From Marivita sp041725935 (lineage in GTDB: Bacteria; Pseudomonadota; Alphaproteobacteria; Rhodobacterales; Rhodobacteraceae): a stretch of 64,000 nucleotides of DNA. The notes under the pieces were generated by a model, which saw nothing but the letters and a program-made list of their open reading frames with translations, was not told the origin of the DNA and searched no databases. Numbering within the stretch: position 1 is the first letter of the stretch; the number at the start of each line of letters is the position of its first letter. Positions 53,567 through 62,153 of the stretch are shown here, piece after piece. The translations under genes and the position numbers were made by a program. The stretch lies in assembly GCA_041725935.1 (NCBI GenBank), contig JBGRQD010000005.1, positions 186,001 to 250,000 of the forward strand, read 5' to 3'.

Positions 53567-53661
53567 GCCTCTCAAGGCCGGGTCCTGGCGCTTGGTTGGT
53601 CCGAAATGGCCAAAACTCCATCGTCGAGGGCAGACTTGCGAATTTCGGAAGGACCGACATC

Positions 53662-54340
53662 ATGACAGACCTCACCGTGACTCCAGATCTTGTGCGCAAA
53701 ATACGGCTTGCGGGACTGTTCTATCTTATCATCATTGTCGCTGGTCTGGGCGCAGAGCTTGGCCTTCGCGGACCCCTGATTGACCTCACCGATGCCGACA
53801 GAACCGCCGCCGCCATCCTTGACGCGCCGGGCAGGTTCAGGCTGGCCATCGCTGCCGATCTGGTCATGGCGCTGTGCGACGCAGGGCTGGCGATCCTGCT
53901 CTTCCTGATCTTCCGATCCATGGCACCGGGACTCGCCCTGTCCGCCATGGTGTTCCGGCTGATCCAAACCGTACTGATCGCCGCCAATCTCATGGCCATG
54001 CAGGCGGCTTGGCTCCTGATTTCAGGCGCAGACGGCGTTGTCCGATGCCAACGCGCTCGCCCTGATGTTCCTCGCTATGCATGGCCATGGCTACGATCTT
54101 GGCCTGGTGTTCTTCGGGATCAACAGTGTGATCATGGGAGTGCTGGTCTGGAGGTCGGGACACTTCGCGCGCGGGTTCGGCGTCGGTCTGGCAATTGCCG
54201 GCGTGGTCTACCTTGTGGGCAGCGGCTTGCGGTTCTTTGCACCCGAGCTCTCATCTGCCTTCGTCCCAGCCTACGGGTTGACGATCCTCGCTGAAACGGC
54301 CTTCTGCCTGAGGCTGCTGTTTCAGCGGGCTGCAGGCTGA
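53662..54340 (+). pseudogene. DUF4386-like membrane protein, frameshifted
   Basis: The frame from ATG 53662 (after GGAAGGA) encodes four hydrophobic segments of a DUF4386-like protein up to LLISGA. It then runs into Arg-rich nonsense. The rest of the protein (ALALMFLAMHGHGYDLGLVFFGIN and two more helices) continues in the next frame from about 54026 to 54340. Restoring two bases in a GCGCGC run at 54025-54030 would join them into a protein of about 226 residues, the usual family length. The gene is probably inactive. Confidence 0.8.
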
Positions 54341-54846
54341 AACGCGGCGGTTTGCGCCTGGGTCATCCACAAAAGCCCGAAAAGCAAAAGGGACGCCGAC
54401 AAACCGCAGGCGAGCGTCCGGACGGTGTTCCAGAAGGTCCAGCGCGGTACGTAGATTTCGGTCCAATAGGCGCGGGTCGCTTTCTCGGACAGGGTCATAC
54501 CTGCCAAAGCCTCATTCATCGGCACGTTGAAAAAGACGGTCACACCGAAGCAACCGATCAGATAGACCAGCCCCGCCGTCAGAATGAGCCCACCTGCCGC
54601 ATGGTTGAGGGTGGTCGCGCCGAATGCGACAAGGACAAGCGAAACAATTGCCATACTTAGAAACAGCGCCATGAAGACCCAAGAGAAGACCTCGCGGTTG
54701 ATGACCTGCATGGCCTCCACCCCGCCGCTGCCGCCGGTGAGGGATAATGACCGCATTATGAAGTCGGAAAAAGCGAGGAACACGCCGCCGACAAGCGCAT
54801 AGGCGAGGATAGCGAATTGCATCAGGATGAAGAAAAACAGTGACAT
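54322..54846 (-). CDS. DUF1772-like (anthrone oxygenase-type) membrane protein
   Basis: A 174-residue protein with four hydrophobic helices and the FNVPMNEALAG motif typical of the DUF1772 family, which includes anthrone oxygenases. AAGGAGA precedes ATG 54846. Its 3' end overlaps the tail of the broken DUF4386-like gene by 19 bases. The function is unknown; a small quinone-related role is possible from the family. Confidence 0.78.
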   Translation of the reverse strand: MSLFFFILMQFAILAYALVGGVFLAFSDFIMRSLSLTGGSGGVEAMQVINREVFSWVFMALFLSMAIVSLVLVAFGATTLNHAAGGLILTAGLVYLIGCFGVTVFFNVPMNEALAGMTLSEKATRAYWTEIYVPRWTFWNTVRTLACGLSASLLLFGLLWMTQAQTAAFQPAAR

Positions 54847-54950
54847 GTGAAAATCTCCTTTAATTCGCAAGGTTACGGAAAAATCGGCTCCCGCTGATGA
54901 GGCAGAAGGCGGTCAGGCACCGGGCATTCCGGCGCTCGTACGACCCAGTG

Positions 54951-56015
54951 TCAGTGCATGATCGCGTGCATGACGACGGTTTCGCAGTGGCTGTCAGCCC
55001 ACACATCGACAACCGAAAGAGTGTCCTGCCAGCGCTCGATGATCTGACCGGCACAGTCGTCGCGCACCTCTTCCATCGTCATGCGGAAGGCGAGGTTTCC
55101 GTTCTGGAAATCAGTCACTCTCATGTTGGCCGTGAATCGGTCCATGAAGCTCGGCCAAAGGTCATAAACTGTCTCCCGGACGTCGAAGGCGTAGTCACGG
55201 GCAATCTCGACATCCTGCCGTGTGCCCAGGACCGAAACATGACCGGACAGGAAATGCTCGAAATCGTAGGACAGGAAGGTGTCGAAATTCGCCATATACC
55301 CGGCCAGATTGCTCGTGCCGCCGAAGTTCATGAAGGGCGCCTCGCCCGGAGTGATCGTGTCGACCGCCATCAGAAAACGCTGCTCGGGCAGGTAGATGAT
55401 CACGTCTGTATCGGTCGAGTGAAAATTCGCCGTCTGGAGTTCGATCGGCACGCCTCCGATCACCAACGACAACTCTTCGTCGAAGGTCAGGGTCGGCATC
55501 AGGACACCGCGCAGCGGATTGGCCGCGAGGCTGGCGGCGTTGGCCTGCGCGCCGATCACCTCGAGCCCCTCGATATCGGCGAAGGTGTAGCCGCCACCAT
55601 TATGGTCGGCGTGTTTGTGACTCAGGATGAAATGTGTGATCGGCACGCCCGGCGCGGACAGCTCAATTGCCGCGCGAAGCCTGTCCCCCATGCTCGGGGG
55701 CGCGTCGAACACCACGACTCCGTCATCGGTCACCAGGAAGGCCGACTGGTAGATCATGTCGGTCACGAAAAAGAGCCCTGGCGCGATCTCGCCTACATGC
55801 AGGCCAATATCGGTGTTCACCTCGGGAACACGTGCGCGCATCGCCGGAAGCTCGGGCGCGAAATGGCGGAATGAGTCGGGGTGGTCGGTATCGGTCGAGA
55901 TGGTATTTGCCGCGTTATGATCGTGCCCGGGTCCTCCAAGGGCAGGCAAAGCCGGGCCAAGAATGGTCAGGCAGGCCAAGGTCGCAAGGATGGTCGGTCT
56001 GGTCAGGTGTCGCAT
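54951..56015 (-). CDS. Secreted MBL-fold metallo-hydrolase
   Basis: A 354-residue protein with a signal peptide (cleaved near LPALG) and a His-rich start of the mature protein (GHDHN). It has a metallo-beta-lactamase fold with HKHADH at 133-138, a later His in ANFHSTDTDV and Asp in AVDTITPGE. GGGGAGA precedes the start. The periplasmic location and motif resemble quinoprotein relay-type or environmental MBL hydrolases rather than true beta-lactamases. The substrate is unknown. Confidence 0.85.
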   Translation of the reverse strand: MRHLTRPTILATLACLTILGPALPALGGPGHDHNAANTISTDTDHPDSFRHFAPELPAMRARVPEVNTDIGLHVGEIAPGLFFVTDMIYQSAFLVTDDGVVVFDAPPSMGDRLRAAIELSAPGVPITHFILSHKHADHNGGGYTFADIEGLEVIGAQANAASLAANPLRGVLMPTLTFDEELSLVIGGVPIELQTANFHSTDTDVIIYLPEQRFLMAVDTITPGEAPFMNFGGTSNLAGYMANFDTFLSYDFEHFLSGHVSVLGTRQDVEIARDYAFDVRETVYDLWPSFMDRFTANMRVTDFQNGNLAFRMTMEEVRDDCAGQIIERWQDTLSVVDVWADSHCETVVMHAIMH

Positions 56016-56167
56016 CGGATATCTCCCCAGTTAAGCGATGCCAGGGTGATAGCGGCCATCCGGATTGCGGTATTGACCAACCGCGCCATGGTTTTGACCG
56101 AGGCTGCCAAAGCGCGATGCAGGCTTGGAAGACAACGAACGCGGTGAGGTCAGACAAACAGCGGTTG

Positions 56168-57220
56168 TCAGGGCTGGCGGCGCGCCTTTCGGTAACTTGC
56201 TGGGGTCATGCCCACCCAGCGCTTGAAGGCACGGGTGAAGGCGCTCTGCTCGGAGAACCCGGTCAAGAAGGCAACCTCGGCAAGCGAATGCCGCTCATCG
56301 CGCAACAGCCCCTCAGCGAGGTCGCGCCTTGTGTCTTCGGTCAGGGTCTGAAAGCTCATCCCGTGTTCAGAGAGGCGACGATGAAATGACCGCGCGCTCA
56401 GGCCCAAACGCCGCGCGATGTCCGCCATTTTCGGCGCGCCTTCGCTCAAAGCCTGGGCGATGGCATCCTTGGTCTGGCTGACGAGCGGGGCTTCGACCGC
56501 GATCTGTGACAGTTCCGTATCCAGATGCGAGACAAGATATTGCGAAATTCCCTCGTCGCCGAGGATGTTCGGCTGCGTCAGCGTTTCACTCGAGTACAGA
56601 ATTGCATCAAGGTCCATGCCGAACCGCACCGGGCAGCCGAACCAGTCCTCATGCATATCGGTCCGCTTCGGAGCGGGGTGCTGAATGTGGACCTCAAGCG
56701 GGTTCACGGGCACAGGGCAAACCTGACGTGCGATCGACACAGCGCTCGCCAACGTCGCCTCGTTCGACAGCCGCATGCCCAAGCGTCGTTTCCCCGGACG
56801 ATGCAGGACGAACAGCGTGCCGCGCGCATCAGGTCGCAATTCGTACTCCACCACGCTGGTCCACAGACGGGCATAACGCTCGACCCGCGCATAGGACGCG
56901 CCCAAGGTCGTCGCCGCCTTGAACGCCAATCCAAGTGCGCCGTATTCGTCAAGGCGCATGGACGCGCCGGTGCGCACCGGCAGATTGGTGACGTCGATTT
57001 GCCCGGCCATGCGTTCGAGCATGTCGTAATAGGTTGTAGCGGGGATCATCGCCTTGGGGTCCCACGGACCGTCCGGATCAATCCCGGCTCCTGCCAGAAG
57101 CGTCGACGCATCTATGCCGCTGCCCGCCATAGCAACCATCTTCCGCGCGAACAGAGACGTGACATACCCCATGACGGGAAGTCTAAACCGCATATGGCGC
57201 AGGACAAAGCGCATTGACAT
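56168..57220 (-). CDS. AraC family transcriptional regulator
   Basis: A 350-residue regulator: an N-terminal Arabinose_bd-type sensor domain (about 20-210) and a C-terminal double HTH (ADIARRLGLSARSFHRRL and EVAFLTGFSEQSAFTRAFKRWVG). This is the OruR/ArgR-like layout. The start is uncertain; ATGs at 57193 and 57172 are also in frame and none has a good ribosome site. It follows the MBL gene on the same strand, and the 294 bases upstream show nothing I can identify. Confidence 0.88.
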   Translation of the reverse strand: MSMRFVLRHMRFRLPVMGYVTSLFARKMVAMAGSGIDASTLLAGAGIDPDGPWDPKAMIPATTYYDMLERMAGQIDVTNLPVRTGASMRLDEYGALGLAFKAATTLGASYARVERYARLWTSVVEYELRPDARGTLFVLHRPGKRRLGMRLSNEATLASAVSIARQVCPVPVNPLEVHIQHPAPKRTDMHEDWFGCPVRFGMDLDAILYSSETLTQPNILGDEGISQYLVSHLDTELSQIAVEAPLVSQTKDAIAQALSEGAPKMADIARRLGLSARSFHRRLSEHGMSFQTLTEDTRRDLAEGLLRDERHSLAEVAFLTGFSEQSAFTRAFKRWVGMTPASYRKARRQP

Positions 57221-57514
57221 CGACCGTCACGTCCAGCCGACAGACCGATCCCAAGGTGACGCGGACAGAACAGGCAGACATCGGCGATCCCGGGGATCAG
57301 GAGCTCCATTCCAACTGCGATCATGAAGGAAGAGAGCCTGTGGGTCTGGAGGAGCGCCATCTCTTTCACGAACTACGGGGTGACTGCGTCCCGTACTGCC
57401 TCCCCAACCGGACTGCAAAACCGAGGAACGCCATGAGCTGCGCGTTCGCAATGACAATGTCCAAGGCCGCGAACAGCTACCGATAACCAGGTACCAGCGC
57501 GGCTTGTACCGCCG

Positions 57515-58120
57515 TCAAGGCCGCACGAAGACAGACAGGGAAAGCTGTAGCATCGCGCGGATACGGGCCGGGTCCTCGCCCGAGGCGCGTTGCGTTATGG
57601 CAAGGGCGATCTGCTCGCCGAGGTATTTCGCACGCGCATCTACCGACATGCCGGCGGGCCAGTTGCTCTCGTCATGGTGCGCGTGCAGGAACGCCGCATA
57701 GGCTGCCTGCGCGGCGGCGTCGATCTCCTCGACCCGCGCCCGTGTCTCCGGGCCCAGCCGGTGCTTGCCCGCACGCATTTTGTAGAACAGACACCCGGTT
57801 TCCATACGGGGGTCGGCGCTTGCGAATTCGACCAGCGCGTCGAACGTCTCACGCAAGCCCATGCCCGCTTGCAAGATAGCGAACACATCGGACAGCACCC
57901 GTTCTGCATAGCTGTCGAGCGCCGCACGCATCAGCCCGTCCTCGCTGCCGAATGCGCGGTAAAGCGACGGCTTGGAGATGCCAGCAATCTGGCAGATCGC
58001 GTTGACCGACACGTCGGCTGGATCGCCCTCCCAGTACGCGGTCATCGCGACGTTGAGCACCTCTTCGGCGTTCATAGTCTGCGGCCGCCCGCGCAAGGGT
58101 TTCGGTTCGTCCTCACTCAT
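57515..58120 (-). CDS. TetR family transcriptional regulator
   Basis: A 201-residue repressor. The N-terminal HTH (VNAICQIAGISKPSLYRAFGS) lies at about 38-60 after the RPQTMNAEEVLNVAMTAYWE helix. The C-terminal ligand domain is helical. It is divergent from the SnoaL-like gene, and two TACC...GGTA-type sites lie between them, one beginning six bases upstream of its ATG, so it probably represses itself and the neighbour. Confidence 0.92.
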   Translation of the reverse strand: MSEDEPKPLRGRPQTMNAEEVLNVAMTAYWEGDPADVSVNAICQIAGISKPSLYRAFGSEDGLMRAALDSYAERVLSDVFAILQAGMGLRETFDALVEFASADPRMETGCLFYKMRAGKHRLGPETRARVEEIDAAAQAAYAAFLHAHHDESNWPAGMSVDARAKYLGEQIALAITQRASGEDPARIRAMLQLSLSVFVRP

Positions 58121-58125
58121 TTTTG

Positions 58126-58180
58126 TACCAATCAGTATTTTATATTGACAGAATGCACTCGATATTCGTACCAGTCGGTA
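58126..58180. promoter_or_regulatory. Two TetR-type operator sites
   Basis: TACCAATCAGTA (58126-58137) and TACCAGTCGGTA (58169-58180) match each other at ten of twelve positions. They have the TACC/GGTA form of AcrR/TetR operators. They lie between tetR and the SnoaL-like gene, and the first overlaps the likely tetR promoter or leader. Confidence 0.65.
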
Positions 58181-58260
58181 ACGAAACTTTCAATCAGGGA
58201 ATAGCCCGCCGCACCGATCCAGCTTCTTTGATCCGCTGCCAACCCGAAAGGACCAACACC

Positions 58261-58734
58261 ATGATGAAGATCCTCAAAGCGACTGCCCTCTCTCTTACAG
58301 CACTGACAAGCCCGCTGCATGCCGAAGACATCGACACCGTGCGTGCCTTCTATTCGGACATCCTGACTGACCCTGCCAGCACCACCTCGGAGCGCTACTA
58401 TGAACTCTTCTCGCCCGAAATCATCTCGATTCCGACCCCGCCGGGCGGTGAAGGCGCGCAAGGCATGCTCAACACAATCGGATTTTTGGGTCAGGTCGTG
58501 CCCGATCTGACCTGGGTGCCTCAAGAGATCATCGAGACAGACGACAACCGCTTCGTGGTACGCGGGCTTGCCACGGGCACGCCGGTCGGACCCTTCTTCG
58601 GCGTCGACCCAGCGACGGGCAAGAGTTTCGAGATCATGTCGATCGACATAGTCACCGTAGAGGACGGGCTGATCACCCACGTTTACCATCTCGAAGACTG
58701 GTTGGGCGCTGTTGCGCAACTGACCGCCGAGTGA
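58261..58734 (+). CDS. SnoaL-like secreted protein
   Basis: A 157-residue protein with a signal peptide (MMKILKATALSLTALTSPLHAE). A SnoaL/NTF2-like fold domain follows: FYSDILTDPAS, VVPDLTWVPQEIIE, RGLATGTPVG and the final VYHLEDWLG are typical of ester-cyclase-like proteins. The substrate is unknown. It is probably regulated by the divergent TetR protein. Its stop lies four bases from the convergent FAH-family gene. Confidence 0.78.
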   Translation: MMKILKATALSLTALTSPLHAEDIDTVRAFYSDILTDPASTTSERYYELFSPEIISIPTPPGGEGAQGMLNTIGFLGQVVPDLTWVPQEIIETDDNRFVVRGLATGTPVGPFFGVDPATGKSFEIMSIDIVTVEDGLITHVYHLEDWLGAVAQLTAE

Positions 58735-58738
58735 TGCA

Positions 58739-59683
58739 TCAAGCAATGCTGCCTGCGACCACCCTGTTGCGCAGAACGCCGATCCGTTCGATCTCGTTTT
58801 CCACCCGGTCACCGGGCAGGCAGTAGCGCGTCGCCGCCACAAGCCCCGGTGCGGACCGCCACTTCCCACCCAGTTCGGCATCGACGGACCATGCGGTGCC
58901 GGCGGGTGTGCCGGTCAGGATCACCATGCCCGGTTTCAGGGTGAAATTGATCGAAAAGAAATGGATCAGCGCCGCGCAGCTCCAGAGCATGTCGGCGGTG
59001 CTGGCCTCCTGCCGCAACTCTCCGTTGACCCGCGTCCGCAGCATCAGCGCCTGAGGATCGGGAATCGCGTCCGTTGTGGTGATGACTGGACCGAGCGGCA
59101 GGCTGGAATCGAAGGCCTTGCCGCGTCCGAGTTCGTAATAGACAACCCCCTCGGGGGTGCGGCGCACTTGGCGGTCGCGCGCGGTCACGTCATTGGACAC
59201 CGTGTAGCCAAAGACATGGGACAGCGCGTCGGACTCAGGAATGTGGCGGCCTCCGCGACCAATCACGATGGCAAGCTCCGTTTCGCAATCCAGCTTTGAG
59301 GTGAGTGCGGGGTCATGCACGATCCCGTCTTCCGGGCCGATGACGCAGTCGGATGTCTTGAGAAAGAACTCCGGCTCCTTGCCCGACAACGGCGCATTCG
59401 CCTTTTCGGCGTTGTGGGCGTGGTAGTTGCTGCCAGCACACAGCACGGTCGAGGGCAGAAGAGGCGCAGCCAAACGCACTGTGTCGATTTGAACACAGGC
59501 CTCTTCAGGCGGGTTGTCCGCGATGGTACGTACGGCCTGACGGGCGCCCTCTCCGCCCCGGATCAGCGACACCATGTCGATGAAATCAGCGCGCGGATCA
59601 GCCTTGTGCAGATCGACGATACGGTCGCTATCGACAAGGCCAAGGCGGCGTTCATCCGCGTGAAAGAAGGTGCAAAATTTCAT
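58739..59683 (-). CDS. Fumarylacetoacetate hydrolase family protein
   Basis: A 314-residue protein. DCETELAIVIG and FGYTVSNDVTARDRQ carry the metal-binding acids, and the C-terminal GMVILTGTPAGT is the family hallmark. Members hydrolyse or isomerise acylpyruvates and related diketo acids. A degenerate N-terminal domain precedes it. The start at 59683 (MKFCTFF) is set by homology. It is the last gene of the gntR-tauE-FAH run, 17 bases after tauE. Confidence 0.9.
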   Translation of the reverse strand: MKFCTFFHADERRLGLVDSDRIVDLHKADPRADFIDMVSLIRGGEGARQAVRTIADNPPEEACVQIDTVRLAAPLLPSTVLCAGSNYHAHNAEKANAPLSGKEPEFFLKTSDCVIGPEDGIVHDPALTSKLDCETELAIVIGRGGRHIPESDALSHVFGYTVSNDVTARDRQVRRTPEGVVYYELGRGKAFDSSLPLGPVITTTDAIPDPQALMLRTRVNGELRQEASTADMLWSCAALIHFFSINFTLKPGMVILTGTPAGTAWSVDAELGGKWRSAPGLVAATRYCLPGDRVENEIERIGVLRNRVVAGSIA

Positions 59684-59700
59684 GGTGTGATCCACGCTCC

Positions 59701-60447
59701 TCAGGAAAACAGAAACGACAATGTCAGCCCCAGACCCAGCACGGCGACGCCGATGCGCAACGGTTTCTCGGGCAGCCGCCGGGTGATCGACGCGCCGAAA
59801 TAGCCACCGACCAGACCGCCTGCCAGGACGCAGCCCGCCGCCAACCAATCGGTAAGGCCCGAGAGCATCATCGGGATCACGGCCGCCGATTGGATCACCG
59901 CCGCAAACAGGTTCTTGGCCCCGTTCACCCTCCCCAGTCCCTGCCCCATCGAGGCCGAAAGAACCGCCAGCAGCATGAAGCCCATGCCTGCGCCGAAAAA
60001 GCCGCCGTAAAAGCCGATCAGCGTCAACAGAACCGTGGTTGCCGCGCGCAAGCGGTCTCCGGGAAACGCCCAGCGCATGAGATCGGTCGTCTTGGGGCCC
60101 AGCACGATGGCGACCACCGCGATGCACAGCAGAAACGGCACGACCCGGACAAAGACGTCATTGTCGGAATTGACCATCACCACCGATCCGGCCAGCGCGC
60201 CCAACAGGGCTGGCAGAAACTGCCAAGCCAGCGTTTTCGCGTCCTCTCTCAATTCGCGGCGGTAGACCCAGACCGCAGACAGTTGCGCGGGCCAGAGCGC
60301 CACACCCTGCGTGACATTGGCCGCGACGGGCGGCAACCCGCTGGCCAGCAGCATCGGAAAGACAAAAAGCTTGGCCCCGCCCGCTGCGGAATTGACCATT
60401 CCGCCAACAAGACCGGCGGCAAGGAAGATCAGGATTTCGAGACTCAT
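59701..60447 (-). CDS. TauE/SafE family permease
   Basis: A 248-residue membrane protein with seven to eight helices. GGMVNSAAGGAKLFVFPML and GFYGGFFGAGMGFMLL are the two DUF81 half-repeats. The family exports sulphite, sulphonates or organic acids. The start overlaps the stop of the GntR gene by four bases (ATGA), so the two are coupled. The neighbouring FAH enzyme suggests an organic acid rather than a sulphur compound. Confidence 0.9.
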   Translation of the reverse strand: MSLEILIFLAAGLVGGMVNSAAGGAKLFVFPMLLASGLPPVAANVTQGVALWPAQLSAVWVYRRELREDAKTLAWQFLPALLGALAGSVVMVNSDNDVFVRVVPFLLCIAVVAIVLGPKTTDLMRWAFPGDRLRAATTVLLTLIGFYGGFFGAGMGFMLLAVLSASMGQGLGRVNGAKNLFAAVIQSAAVIPMMLSGLTDWLAAGCVLAGGLVGGYFGASITRRLPEKPLRIGVAVLGLGLTLSFLFS

Positions 60448-61148
60448 GTGCTGGGCTGTCCTGCTGCGGCGCCCTCGACTTCCTTGAGGATCGCGGCAGT
60501 CAGCGCGAAATGGCGTTCGGTCAGGGTGCAAGCACGCTCGGCATCACGGGCCAGCGCGGCCTCCGAGATTGCGGCGTGTTCGGCGCCAAGGTCGCGCGAG
60601 CCGAGCCTCTGATAGACCGAGGCTCTTCGGTAGCGTTCGCAATGGTCGTGCAGACCGACCCGCAGGCGCAGCAGCCAATCCGACCCGCAGGCCGAGACGA
60701 GTGCGGCATGAAACCTTGCATTTGCCTGTTCCCAGGCATCCGGCACGGCGCTTTCGGCGCGGGACAGGGCCGCGTCTTCCTTGGCCATGATGTAGCTTGC
60801 CGCAACCACGCGCGCCTCCCACGCGGTGTCGCCCTGCGCGATGGACAGGCGCAGCGCCTCTTTCTCGATCACGGTTCTGGCAAGGTTGAGATCCGCAAAT
60901 TCTGACGGATCAAGCGGGGCCACAGTAAAGCCGCGATTGCCCTCGGTGACGACCAGCCCATCCTGCGCAAGTTTCTGCAAGGCCTCGCGCAGCGGAGTCG
61001 GACCGATGCCATACAGCGCCTTGAGCTTTTCGATGCGCAGGCGTTCGCCTGGGACACGGGTTCCCGCGATGATGTCATGGCGCAAGCCGCGATAGGCGGC
61101 ATCCACGAGGGTTTCGCCTTCGGAAGGATGGAGCGTCTGTGTGTTCAT
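60444..61148 (-). CDS. FadR/GntR family transcriptional regulator (FCD domain)
   Basis: A 234-residue regulator: a winged HTH (YRGLRHDIIAGTRVPGERLRI, then YGIGPTPLREALQKLAQDGLV) and an FCD effector domain with helical His/Asp-type ligands. The start at 61148 fits the family. It is divergent from a second FAH operon with a 14-bp palindrome between them, and coupled to tauE. It probably senses the substrate of this locus. Confidence 0.92.
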   Translation of the reverse strand: MNTQTLHPSEGETLVDAAYRGLRHDIIAGTRVPGERLRIEKLKALYGIGPTPLREALQKLAQDGLVVTEGNRGFTVAPLDPSEFADLNLARTVIEKEALRLSIAQGDTAWEARVVAASYIMAKEDAALSRAESAVPDAWEQANARFHAALVSACGSDWLLRLRVGLHDHCERYRRASVYQRLGSRDLGAEHAAISEAALARDAERACTLTERHFALTAAILKEVEGAAAGQPST

Positions 61149-61219
61149 GGCCTCTGGATGTCCCACCTCGTCTGGCATCGCAACTGTATTTGACAGACTC
61201 GCTTTCATATGTTTTCTAG

Positions 61220-61233
61220 TTTTATCGATAAAA
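61220..61233. promoter_or_regulatory. Palindromic operator candidate between the divergent FAH operons
   Basis: TTTTATCGATAAAA is a perfect 14-bp palindrome in an AT-rich patch 18 bases before the rightward FAH gene and 71 bases from gntR. Its position suits the GntR regulator. Confidence 0.6.
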
Positions 61234-61251
61234 AATAAGAGTGTCGAGATA

Positions 61252-62121
61252 ATGAAGCTGATTACCTTCGAAATGGACGGGGAACTGGCGGCTGGTTTCG
61301 TCGATGGGACCGACGCCGTGGTCTGTGTGACCGGGGCCGAGGCGCAACGCGCTGTCCTGTCGGTGATCGAGGGCGGAGAGACCGCGCTTGCGGCTTGGCG
61401 GGATGGCGCGGTCAAGCGTGTGCCGCTGGCGGATGTGCGCCTGCTCTCACCGATCCCGGCACCGCTGCGCGATATCTTCTGCGTCGGCAAGAATTACTAC
61501 GCCCACGCGGCGGAATTCCACAACAGCGGCTTTGACTCCAGCGCCAAGGAACAGGTGCCATCGCATCCGGTGGTCTTTACCAAGGCTACGACAAGCGTCT
61601 GCGGTCCGGGTGATGTGGTGCGCGGTTCGCTCGATCCGACTGCATCGGTGGATTACGAGGGCGAACTGGGTGTCGTCATCGGCAAGCGTTGCTTTGGCGT
61701 GTCCAAGACCGATGCCTTTGACCATGTGTTCGGTTATGTCATTGTGAACGATGTCACCTCGCGCGAATTGCAGAAGCAGCACAATCAGTGGGTCATCGGC
61801 AAGGGGATCGACACCTTCTGTCCGATGGGCCCTTGGATCGTCACAGCCGACGAGGTGGGCGATGTGACGGCGCTGGAACTGGTGACGGAAATCAACGGCG
61901 AAGAACGCCAGCGCGTGACGGTGTCGGATTTGATCTTCGACATTCCAACCCTGATCGAAACGATGTCCCGCACCATGACATTGCTGCCCGGCGACATCAT
62001 CGCCACCGGCACGCCGGTTGGCGTGGGGATCGGGTTCACGCCACCGAAATACCTCAAGTCCGGGGACCACATGAAGGTCTCGATCACCGGGCTGGGAATA
62101 CTGGAGAACGAGATCGGCTGA
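61252..62121 (+). CDS. Fumarylacetoacetate hydrolase family protein
   Basis: A 289-residue enzyme of the same superfamily as the leftward gene. DYEGELGVVIGK and FGYVIVNDVTSRELQ carry the metal ligands, and the C-terminus has GDIIATGTPVGVG and SGDHMKVSITGLG. The open frame extends back to 61141, but ATG 61252 (MKLITFE) is the family start. It heads the rightward operon with a tripartite tricarboxylate transporter. Confidence 0.92.
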   Translation: MKLITFEMDGELAAGFVDGTDAVVCVTGAEAQRAVLSVIEGGETALAAWRDGAVKRVPLADVRLLSPIPAPLRDIFCVGKNYYAHAAEFHNSGFDSSAKEQVPSHPVVFTKATTSVCGPGDVVRGSLDPTASVDYEGELGVVIGKRCFGVSKTDAFDHVFGYVIVNDVTSRELQKQHNQWVIGKGIDTFCPMGPWIVTADEVGDVTALELVTEINGEERQRVTVSDLIFDIPTLIETMSRTMTLLPGDIIATGTPVGVGIGFTPPKYLKSGDHMKVSITGLGILENEIG

Positions 62122-62153
62122 GGCCGGCATGACAAAAACCTAGGGAGGAAGAC

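Noticed and set aside
57214..57486. Plus-strand 90-residue open frame in the gap between araC and tetR
   Set aside because: No ribosome site, no recognisable domain and a composition like random high-GC sequence. The gap shows nothing else.
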